Assembly: GCF_014196835.1 (NCBI RefSeq)
Contig: NZ_JACIEK010000016.1
Span: 1-64,000 of the forward strand
From: Aureimonas pseudogalii
GTDB lineage: Bacteria > Pseudomonadota > Alphaproteobacteria > Rhizobiales > Rhizobiaceae
DNA length: 64,000 bases
Direction of reading: 5' to 3'
Part shown: positions 44,214 to 52,207 of the stretch, piece by piece
Layout: each line of letters opens with the position of its first letter
Numbering within the stretch: the stretch's first letter is position 1
Notes under the pieces: model-generated
What the model saw: the letters and a program-made list of their open reading frames with translations, nothing else
Told to the model about the DNA's origin: nothing
The model's database searches: none
Position numbers and translations under genes: made by a program

Positions 44214-45287
44214 ATGATGTCTCGTTTTCTTCGTGGAGCCAGTCTGCTCGCGCTCTGCCTCGTCATGTCCGGTTGTGCGACCGATGGCGAAGGGGTGAGC
44301 CTCGTGGCGATTGCTCCGAAGGTCAGCAACCTGACCCAGGTCGGACTCAAGCTGCGCGATCTTCCGCCGCCGGCTCAGTCCGTCGATATCGCGATCTACG
44401 CGTTTCCGGATTTGACCGGCCAGTACAAGGAAAGCGACACCTCCACCGAGTATTCCCGCGCGGTGACGCAGGGCGCCGGCGCGTTTCTCGTCGATGCTCT
44501 GCAGCAGGCGGGCAACGGGCGCTGGTTCAACGTGGTGGAACGGGCGGGCCTGCAGAACCTGCTGCAGGAACGCCAGATCATCGCGACGACGTTGCAGCAA
44601 TACGATCCGAAGGCCACCGGGCTGCCGCCGCTGCGTTTTGCCGGCATCATCCTGGAAGGCGGGATCGTCGGCTACGACACCAACACCTCGACCGGCGGTG
44701 CAGGCGCCAAGTTCCTCGGTGTCGGCGGCGACGCCAAGTATCGCAAGGACGTCATCACGGTCAGCCTGCGCGCCATCTCCGTGCAGACCGGCCTCGTCCT
44801 CGACAGCGTGACGACGACGAAGACGATCTATTCCATCGCCCTGCAGGGCGGTGCCTATCGCTACGTCGCGCTCAACGAACTCCTCGAGATCGAGGCGGGT
44901 GTCACCCGCAACGAGCCGACCACGATCGGCGTGCGCGAGGCGGTCGAGGTCGGCGTGATGGCACTGATCGTCGATGGTGTCCGCAAGGATCTCTGGCAGT
45001 TCCAGGACCGGGCGGCGGGCGAGCGGGTCGTGCAGGCCTTCATCGCCAAGGAAGGACGAGGCTCGCGCCTCGCGCCGTCGCAGGTGGCGGCCGTGAACCC
45101 CGTGGTGGCACAGGCGCCGAGCGCTCGCAAACCGACCGCCTCCCAGCAGGCCGCGACGGATCGCGTGCTGGCCGCGAGCAACGAGACGGCCGCGGACACC
45201 GCAGCTGCCCGTCGCCGCGCCAACACCGTCGCCGGTGCCGACGAGAACGCGCCCGTGCGCAGAGGCCCGACGGCCGGAAACCTCTGA
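44214..45287 (+). CDS. csgG: Curli secretion channel lipoprotein CsgG
   Basis: The outer-membrane protein has a lipoprotein signal ending LVMSGCA, with the acylated Cys, and the CsgG core: RDLPPPAQSVDIAIYAFPDLTGQYKES, WFNVVERAGLQNLLQERQII and VSLRAISVQTGLVLDSV. With 357 residues it is longer than E. coli CsgG (277), because of an alanine-, threonine- and arginine-rich tail after about residue 280. Two adjacent ATG codons (44214 and 44217) could start it. No csgE, csgC or csgD is visible nearby. Confidence 0.93.
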   Translation: MMSRFLRGASLLALCLVMSGCATDGEGVSLVAIAPKVSNLTQVGLKLRDLPPPAQSVDIAIYAFPDLTGQYKESDTSTEYSRAVTQGAGAFLVDALQQAGNGRWFNVVERAGLQNLLQERQIIATTLQQYDPKATGLPPLRFAGIILEGGIVGYDTNTSTGGAGAKFLGVGGDAKYRKDVITVSLRAISVQTGLVLDSVTTTKTIYSIALQGGAYRYVALNELLEIEAGVTRNEPTTIGVREAVEVGVMALIVDGVRKDLWQFQDRAAGERVVQAFIAKEGRGSRLAPSQVAAVNPVVAQAPSARKPTASQQAATDRVLAASNETAADTAAARRRANTVAGADENAPVRRGPTAGNL

Positions 45288-46593
45288 TAGAAGGGTCGAT
45301 CGACCTCGAACGCTTGCCATCGGGCCGTCGTCCCGATCCATGCGGACGTCATTCGAGACGACTTCGGTATCGGTGACGCCCGGCGTTCAGATGGTCGGAG
45401 ACGACCCGGACGCCTTTTGCAAGTCTGCGACATTTCAAGCCATGGATGGCCGTCGCGCCGATACCCGATCGGCGCGACGGCACCATCGACGGGAACTCGC
45501 GGGTTGGCGGCGGATCGCCTCTGCCTCCCACACCGCTCCCGGGGAGGTCCGGGTGACGGTTCCCGGTCTCGTCCGCCCCTGCGGGTCTGCGAGGCAAGGG
45601 CGTACGGGCGCCGGGATACCCCGGGATACCCCATCGAGCGACCCGTTTTCACGGCATCGCGCGCACGGGTCCGTCGGCGGCCGAGGGCCGCTGGCGCACG
45701 ATCGTTTGGAAGCCGAGTTCCCGTCGGTGGCATCCGCGGACGGTTGTTTCGGCAGCGAGACGCCGCAGGAAGGGCCGCTGCCTGGGGCACGGTGCCTGGG
45801 ATCCGGAACCGGACGAGGGGATCCGAGATCCGAGGGCTGGTGTCTCGACGACGACGGTCGCGCGGCCCCGCACATCGCTCTGTCGGCCGATGCGGTCGCA
45901 CGCGCCGCCGTCGCCATGGTCCATGATCACCGTCAACGACCGTCGAGCGCGGCCCTTGCCACCAGCGTCGAGCCCATCGTTCGAGATTTCGGTCTCGCGT
46001 CGTCTCTCGAAGACGTCGATGACGTTGCAGCGTCTGCTGCGGTGACGCGCGCTCCTCCGCCGCTGCGGCGAACGCCGCATGCGCCGCCGCGCCTGCCGCA
46101 GTCCACTGGACCTTACGCCGGCAAGGGAGCGTCTCGGCGTGACGCCATGATCCCATCGGCCGTCAGGCGAACCGCCGCGCCGACCTCTTGAGTGAGGGCA
46201 ACCCCGGCCGTCCGTCACGATCGACGAAGTAGCCCGCAACCTTCGAACGAGAACCGACCCTCCCTACGGCACGCTCCCCATCGCGCGGTCGGGCGACATC
46301 GTCGGCGGGTGGTGCGAGGCGCGCCACCTTCCACTGCCCGTCGTTCGGCCTTGCGGAGACAAGGCGGACTGTGTTGGCGGGTCGCCGCGACATCTCGCTT
46401 CGCTCACCGAGTCCGACGGACAAGGATCAGCTTTACGAGCGATTCAAATTTATTGACAAATCGATATGACGTTACTGTGTCACTCACCGGTTTTCAGTGC
46501 GATTTCTCGATGGTCCGTAAAATTCAAGCATTTCTCGCGAGGTTGAATTTATGTGCCTTGCGTAGGGTTCCTATCAGACCGGGGAGCCTTCAC
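45288..46593. other. 1.3-kb interval without recognisable genes inside the curli locus
   Basis: Neither strand shows a protein with family signatures. A 14-bp perfect hairpin, GCCGTCGCGCCGAT (45449-45462) and its complement (45468-45481), stands 160 bases after csgG and may end its transcript. From about 46440 to 46560 the DNA is AT-rich with TTGACA at 46453-46458, probably part of the promoter of the third curlin gene. The rest looks like degenerate or non-coding high-GC sequence. Confidence 0.5.
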
Positions 46594-47070
46594 ATGAAAA
46601 ACTCAGCACTCTTTCTCTCGATGATGATTGCATCCGTGACCTCTGCCACCGCATCCATGGCATCGGAGGTTCATATCTCGCAGGTCGGCCAGTACGAGAG
46701 CGTGAGAGCCGCCGTCATCTCTCAGGTCGGCAACCGGCAGGCGAAGGCCGGCGCCAGAGCCTCGATGATCGACGACTATTCCGCTCGCGCCTATCAGGTG
46801 GCCTCGAACGACGAGCCGTCGAGTTCGGATCCGGCATCCGATCGCAACGTCATCTCGATGACGCGGATCGGCACCGGACATACCGCGACGTTGCGGCAGG
46901 AAGGACAGTCGAACATCATCCTGCTGACGCAGACCGGCACGAACCAGTCGGTCGAAGGGTTTCAGTCAGGCTCCGAAAACTTCGCCGAAATCTCGCAGGG
47001 GCAGAGCGACAATCATGCGTCCTTCACCCAATCTGGAACCGGCAACCACGCCGTCATCGTCCAGAACTGA
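46594..47070 (+). CDS. Third curlin-repeat protein
   Basis: The 158-residue protein has a signal peptide (ALFLSMMIASVTSATASMA). Curlin repeats follow: EVHISQVGQYESVRAAVISQVGN, then NIILLTQTGTNQSVEGFQSG, and a C-terminal NHASFTQSGTGNHAVIVQN. A serine- and aspartate-rich non-repeat insert (NDEPSSSDPASDRN) divides the repeats. GGGGAG precedes the ATG. It is separated from the csg operon by 1.3 kb and has its own AT-rich leader, so it may be expressed separately as an alternative or minor fibre subunit. Confidence 0.8.
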   Translation: MKNSALFLSMMIASVTSATASMASEVHISQVGQYESVRAAVISQVGNRQAKAGARASMIDDYSARAYQVASNDEPSSSDPASDRNVISMTRIGTGHTATLRQEGQSNIILLTQTGTNQSVEGFQSGSENFAEISQGQSDNHASFTQSGTGNHAVIVQN

Positions 47071-47517
47071 CCGGGCCGGCTGACACGCGGGGGAGCGCTT
47101 CCCCTTCGCGGTCGACGATGGCTCGCGGAGGCAAGGGCGACGGCCGCCGATCGGTCTTCGAGCGGGTTGGACGAGGAGGCTTGCGCCGTGCCGCAGCTCC
47201 GCTGCCATGGCGACGAGCGGACGATTGGACGAGGTCCGAGACCGATCCGCGCGATCCCGCCCGCCAACTTGCCAGCATCACCGAGCGCGATGCCGTCGAT
47301 CGGCAGGGCCGCGTTCGCGTCGTTTCCGCACGAGATCTGCGTCCACCGGGTCCGGGAACGAACGTCCCGTTCTCCGCATCGGCGCAAGCGCTCGCTCGCC
47401 GCGTTGCGTCGTCATTGCGTGAAAGATCAATCGGGAACCAACCTCGGCAGGGTGCGACAGGGGAAGCGCCGTGACGGCCGGAGCGGTCGCGGGCCCCTCG
47501 TTCCACGTTCGTCTGCG
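47071..47517. other. Convergent intergenic interval
   Basis: These 447 bases separate the third curlin gene from the convergent tetR gene. I see no gene, tRNA or strong terminator. The open frames through it are shadow-like and rich in Arg and Pro. Confidence 0.45.
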
Positions 47518-48117
47518 TCACGCCCCGTTCGGCTCGCGGCGGTGCCGGGCGATGGCGCCGAGCAAGGTGGCCTCGTGGCGGCGCAAGATCCTGGTGAAGG
47601 CCACGTCCCCGCGCAGGGCGCGCGCCAGGACGATGGCGCCCTGGATGCCGCAGACCGTCTCCTCCGCGAGTGGCCTCGCCTGCGAAGGCGGAACGTGGCC
47701 GGCTTCGAGGCAACGCGCCAATGCCGAAATCCAGCGGGCGAAATAGCCTCCGATCCTCGCCGAGAAGCGGTCGCCGGAGCTGCCGAGGCCGACCCAGCCG
47801 ACGAGGCACACCCGCCCGCCGGATCGAAAATAGGTCGTCACCGTCTCGATCATCGTCGTGATCGCCCCCGCCGGGTCGTTGGGCTGCTCCAGGGGCGCGA
47901 AGACCGCCGCCGTGAACCAGCGGTCGATGTCGGCGAGAACGGCGTCCATCATCTCCTCCTTGCCGCCGGGAAAGAAGTTGTAGAGGCTGCCTTTGCCGAG
48001 GCCCGTCGCCTTCGACAGGATCGCCACGCTCGCGCCCTCGAAGCCATGTTCGCGGAAGGCTTCCGCGAGCGCGGGCAGCGCGTCGGCGCGTTCGGTGAGG
48101 ATGCGCTTGGCGCTCAG
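47518..48117 (-). CDS. TetR-family regulator with an apparent CTG start
   Basis: The protein reads [20 protein letters not shown] at its N-terminus, where relatives begin close to this point. It continues with the HTH ([20 protein letters not shown], then [14 protein letters not shown]). No ATG, GTG or TTG occurs in frame before the HTH. The codon aligned to the expected start is CTG at 48117-48115, overlapping the upstream gene's TGA (CTGA), which is the coupling geometry normally seen as ATGA. Either CTG initiates or the gene is translated by reinitiation. About 199 residues. It probably binds the dyad at 48600-48617. Confidence 0.72.
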   Translation of the reverse strand: MSAKRILTERADALPALAEAFREHGFEGASVAILSKATGLGKGSLYNFFPGGKEEMMDAVLADIDRWFTAAVFAPLEQPNDPAGAITTMIETVTTYFRSGGRVCLVGWVGLGSSGDRFSARIGGYFARWISALARCLEAGHVPPSQARPLAEETVCGIQGAIVLARALRGDVAFTRILRRHEATLLGAIARHRREPNGA

Positions 48118-48578
48118 AGGTCGAGATCGCCGAGCGAGGGGTGGTCGTCCGGGCGGCGGCCGAGCGGCCAGCGGAACTGGCGTTCTTCCTCGGTGATCGG
48201 GCGATCGTTGATCGAGGCGATCCGGCGCGCCATCAGGCCTGCATCGTCGAACTCCCAGTTCTCGTTGCCGTAGGATCGAAACCAGTTGCCGCTGTCGTCG
48301 CGCCACTCGTAGGCAAACCGCACGGCGATCCGCCGGCGATCGTGCGCCCACACCTCCTTGATGAGGCGATAGTCCAGTTCCCGCGACCATTTGCGCGTCA
48401 GGAAGGCGACGATCGCCTCGCGACCGCTCAGGAACTCGCCTCGGTTCCGCCAGACGCTGTCGGACGTATAGGCCAGCGACACCGTTTCGGGATTGCGGCT
48501 GTTCCAGGCATCCTCGGCCATGCGCGCCTTGAGCGTCGCGGTCTCGAAGGTGAAGGGGGGCACGGGTGGTCGAGACAT
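48114..48578 (-). CDS. DUF1348 (nuclear transport factor 2-like) protein
   Basis: The 154-residue protein matches the DUF1348 family closely: [59 protein letters not shown], and the family ending [18 protein letters not shown]. The fold is a cone-shaped SnoaL/NTF2 barrel of unknown catalytic function. It is the first gene of a two-gene operon with tetR, the four-base overlap coupling them. Confidence 0.9.
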   Translation of the reverse strand: MSRPPVPPFTFETATLKARMAEDAWNSRNPETVSLAYTSDSVWRNRGEFLSGREAIVAFLTRKWSRELDYRLIKEVWAHDRRRIAVRFAYEWRDDSGNWFRSYGNENWEFDDAGLMARRIASINDRPITEEERQFRWPLGRRPDDHPSLGDLDL

Positions 48579-48599
48579 GGCGGCGCCTGCGAAACAAGT

Positions 48600-48617
48600 T
48601 TGTACCTTTCGGTACAA
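48600..48617. promoter_or_regulatory. TetR-type operator TTGTACC-N4-GGTACAA
   Basis: A perfect inverted repeat with seven-base arms and a four-base spacer (TTTC) lies 22 bases before the DUF1348 start. It is the only strong dyad in this promoter. The downstream tetR gene in the same operon is the obvious binding partner, giving autoregulation of the pair. Confidence 0.7.
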
Positions 48618-48783
48618 GAGGGCCGACGCGACGTCAACGCGATCCTGCGGCTCATGCGGCAATGGCCGAGCCGGGAACTTCGGGCGAGGGGGCGTCCGGC
48701 CATGAAGCCCGACCCTCCCGTCCGGTATGACGAGCCTTTCGGCGCCGAATGCGCTTGGTGCGGGGGGCTCGCTCCCGAACGCT

Positions 48784-49530
48784 CTACCGGTCGGCGGCGA
48801 CCCCGCGGTCGGACCTCTGGACGCGGGATGTCGGCGCCGATGGCGGCAATCCCAGATCGCCGAGGTTCTCCGTGCCGCCGGATTGCAGAGCCGCGCCCGC
48901 AGCGTCCGGCCGCGTCCGGCCGCGAGCGGTGTGGCCGCTCGCTCGCCAGGCCGAGGTCTCGCTGTCGTCGCGGTAGAGGAGGCCCGCGCCCTCGCTCGCG
49001 ACCGGGCCGAAGACGCGAAGATCGATCTCTCCGTCCTCGTCAACCGGCACGATCGCACCGGCGCGTGCGAGGAGCGGTGGGTGGCCGAGCGAGGCGCCGA
49101 TCGCCACTGCCTGGCCACCCGGATGGGGCGAGCCCTCGTTCCCATCGTGCACGCCGCCGGCATGCTCGGGCAGGTACAGGTTGTGCGTCGCCGCGCGCTC
49201 TTCCAGCACCGGGGCGACGAGACGGTCGAGGCTCGGCATGACCCTGTCGTGGACCATGCGGGTCGTGCGGGTCTGCGAGAAAGTCCCGACGGGGTGGCCG
49301 CATCGTCGGCTGGTTCTTGGCCGTGGCATCCACGGCATGTCGAGCGTGCCGCCGTCCGTCCAGGAGTTCGTCACCATGCGCGGCCGGAGCGCAGAGCTTG
49401 GCGAAGCGGCAGAAGAGTTCCGGCGGCGGCCATGGAAGCCGCCGACGTCATGGATGGTGCTGTCATCGCCGCCAAGGCTCATCTATTCCCATTGCGGCGA
49501 GCCCATCGTCACCTGCCCGGAACAGCTCGA
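48784..49530 (-). pseudogene. Relic of a GH31 alpha-glucosidase gene
   Basis: On the minus strand CSGQVTMGSPQWE, then [33 protein letters not shown] and [18 protein letters not shown] follow in the order of a GH31 catalytic domain. They lead to [20 protein letters not shown] and [13 protein letters not shown] from its C-terminal beta domain. The piece between VGGFHG and LRPRM is in another frame (PELFCRFAKLCA), a TAG interrupts after SPQWE (complement of 49483-49485), and the catalytic acid of the usual SGD motif reads SGQ. The N-terminal two thirds are missing. It is an inactivated, partly deleted gene. Confidence 0.75.
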
Positions 49531-49943
49531 CGTCGGCAAGCCGGCGGGGAATCGCATCCTTCCGTTCGGTTCGCTCCGTCGGATGGCGCTTCCGACGTCG
49601 ATCAACCGCGCGATCGCTTTTGGTCGGCCCGCGCGCGTTCAAGTTCGGCGTGACGTCGCAAGACAATCCAGACTTGCAATCGGCCTGCGGCGGCAAATGA
49701 ATTCCGGCATGATTCGATGGGGATTCGTAAGTCTACAAGATATTAAACCAAGATGATTTCAAGTTTCGGAACAGCTAACCATTCTATTCAGTTTGCATAG
49801 TCGTCGCCCCGAATGGGTGCAGGCATCCAGTGCCGGGCGAGCGGCATTCAGGGTGCGAAATATAAGAAGCAGCGCCGCCAGGACGTGTGGATCTGCGTGA
49901 GTAATCTGTGCGTCAACGTTCGATCGAGCCAACGAAAGCCAGC
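49531..49943. other. Leader region of the GGDEF-EAL gene
   Basis: The left part may contain further unrecognisable GH31 debris. From about 49730 to 49800 the sequence is AT-rich (for example AAGATATTAAACCAAGATGA) and probably holds the promoter of the diguanylate cyclase/phosphodiesterase gene. No gene seen. Confidence 0.4.
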
Positions 49944-52034
49944 ATGAGCGAACCTTGTCGCCTGTCCGACCAGCCGAACTCGGCGTTGGAGCCGCTTTCG
50001 TTTCAGAAGATCTTCGACATGCTCCCCGTCGGAGCGATGACCTGTAATCTCGACACGTTCGAGATCGACTACGCCAATCCCTATTCCATCGAACTCCTGC
50101 ATTCGATCCGGGAAACGCTCGGCATCGATCCCAACGAGATCGTCGGCACGTCCATCGACGTCTTCCACAAGAACCCGCTCCACCAACGCTCGCTTCTCTC
50201 CAAGTCCGAAAATCTTCCCCACAAGGCGCGGATCCGGTTCGGAGAGGAATGGCTGGACCTCCACATCCATCCGCTCCCCGATTCCACCGGGCGGATCAGC
50301 CGGGCATTGCTCGTCTGGGCCATCGCCACGGCGGAGGTCGCCAAGGCGCGCGAGGAGTACCGGCTTCTGCGCATGATCGACAACATGCCCGTCGCCGTGA
50401 TGACGGTCGATCCGGTTTCCTTCGCCATCACCTATCTGAACGAGACCTCCAAGCGCACGCTCGGGCAGATCGAAACCCTGCTGCCGATCAAGCCGAGCGA
50501 ACTGCTCGGCGCCTCGATCGACGTTTTCCACAAGAACCCGGCGCACCAGCGCGGGCTGCTCTCCGATCCCGCCAATCTGCCGCATCGCGCCAAGATCAAG
50601 CTCGGTCCCGAAGTGCTGGATCTCCAGGTTTCGTCGGTGACGGCAACGGACGGCACCTATCTCGGGCCGATGCTGACATGGTCGGTCATCACCCAGCAGG
50701 TGGCGGCCGAGGCCCGCATCCACCAGCTCGCCCATTTCGACACGCTGACGGGCCTTGCCAACCGCAACACCTTCCGCGAGCATCTGGAAGCGAGCCTTCT
50801 GAAGCCCGCCGCCCAGGTCGCGCTCCTCTTCATCGATCTCGACGGCTTCAAGTTCGTCAACGATTCCAACGGACATCTCGTGGGCGACAAGCTGCTGCGA
50901 CGCGTGGCGGATCGTCTGCGCCTGCACTGCGACGCCAGCAATGTCCTGGTGGGGCGCCTCGGCGGCGACGAGTTCGCCATCTCGATCGAAGGCGGCGACG
51001 TCGCGGAAGCCAGCCGCCTGTCCCAGGCCCTCATCCGCGAGATCGTCGAACCCTATCAGATCGAAGCCGATCGCCGCCTCTCGATCGGCGCCTCCATCGG
51101 CATCGCCGTGTCGCCCGATCACGGCACGACGTCCGAGATGCTTCTGTCGCGCGCCGACATGGCCCTCTACGCTGCCAAGGCCGCCGGCAAGAAGACCTTC
51201 CGCGTCTTCTCTCCCGATCTTGAGAAGCGCCTGCACGAGCGGGTTCGTCTCGAGGCCAAATTGCGCCAGGCCTTGGGCGCGATGGACGGGCTGTTCCTGT
51301 TCTATCAGCCGATCATCGACATCGCGACCGGGCACACGACGGCACGCGAGGCGCTCATCCGCTGGCATCACGGGGCACGCGGCTGGATCCCGCCGAGCGA
51401 GTTCATCCCGATGGCGGAGGACAGCGGCCTGATCGATCAGCTCGGCATCTGGGTTCTCGGTCAGGCCTGCCGCGAGGCCGCGACCTGGACGGACGGCGCC
51501 CGCGTCGCCGTCAACGTCTCGGCCAAGCAGCTCGGCAAGGGCGTTCTCGCCCATCACGTGCTCGAAGCCCTCGTGTCGAGCGGCCTCGAACCCGGACGGC
51601 TGGAGATCGAGGTCACCGAGAGCGCGCTCCTTTCCAACGAGCTCGACTGTCTTTCGGATCTGAGGCGGGTGCGCGATCTCGGCGTGCGCGTCGCGCTGGA
51701 CGATTTCGGCACGGGCTTTTCCTCGCTCGCCCATCTCCGGTCGTTTCCCTTCGATAAGATCAAGATCGACGGGTCTTTCGTGCGCGACGCCGTGCACCGC
51801 GCCGACTGCGCCGCCATCGTCGGCGTTCTCGCGGATCTGGGAAACCGTCTCGGCGTCACCACCGTCGCCGAAGGGGTGGAGACGCAGGCCCATCTCGATC
51901 TCGTCACCGCCGAGGGCTGCACCGAGGTCCAGGGCTACCTCCTCGGCCGCCCCGTTCCCTCGCCAGCCGACGCGGAGGCCGTCGCGCGGCTGAACGCCCG
52001 CCCCTCGGCGGACGGCAAGGCCAAGGCCTCCTGA
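49944..52034 (+). CDS. Tandem-PAS GGDEF-EAL protein (c-di-GMP turnover)
   Basis: The 696-residue cytoplasmic protein has two related PAS-like modules (about 20-125 and 145-250), with matching blocks GTSIDVFHKNPLHQRSLLS and GASIDVFHKNPAHQRGLLS, evidently a duplication. A GGDEF domain follows (about 260-420; motif intact in GRLGGDEFAIS) and then an EAL domain (about 445-690; REALIRWHH, ALDDFGTGFSS, TVAEGVET). The RxxD inhibitory site expected five residues before GGDEF reads ASNV, so product inhibition is probably lost. It may act as synthase, phosphodiesterase or both. Its position near curli genes makes biofilm control a reasonable inference. Confidence 0.92.
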   Translation: MSEPCRLSDQPNSALEPLSFQKIFDMLPVGAMTCNLDTFEIDYANPYSIELLHSIRETLGIDPNEIVGTSIDVFHKNPLHQRSLLSKSENLPHKARIRFGEEWLDLHIHPLPDSTGRISRALLVWAIATAEVAKAREEYRLLRMIDNMPVAVMTVDPVSFAITYLNETSKRTLGQIETLLPIKPSELLGASIDVFHKNPAHQRGLLSDPANLPHRAKIKLGPEVLDLQVSSVTATDGTYLGPMLTWSVITQQVAAEARIHQLAHFDTLTGLANRNTFREHLEASLLKPAAQVALLFIDLDGFKFVNDSNGHLVGDKLLRRVADRLRLHCDASNVLVGRLGGDEFAISIEGGDVAEASRLSQALIREIVEPYQIEADRRLSIGASIGIAVSPDHGTTSEMLLSRADMALYAAKAAGKKTFRVFSPDLEKRLHERVRLEAKLRQALGAMDGLFLFYQPIIDIATGHTTAREALIRWHHGARGWIPPSEFIPMAEDSGLIDQLGIWVLGQACREAATWTDGARVAVNVSAKQLGKGVLAHHVLEALVSSGLEPGRLEIEVTESALLSNELDCLSDLRRVRDLGVRVALDDFGTGFSSLAHLRSFPFDKIKIDGSFVRDAVHRADCAAIVGVLADLGNRLGVTTVAEGVETQAHLDLVTAEGCTEVQGYLLGRPVPSPADAEAVARLNARPSADGKAKAS

Positions 52035-52207
52035 CGACATTGCCCTTGCGGCGTCTCCGCGGCTCTGCTGCCACGGCCTAAGGGATCGCCGCCCGAGCGC
52101 CGTCCGCCTGTCCTCCCCCTCGATCGCGAGCGAGGGCAGGCTCCACTGATTGACCACGCGGGTCTCGGAAGCGGAGCCCCTGCGGGAGACGAGGCGTTGG
52201 CGCGAGC

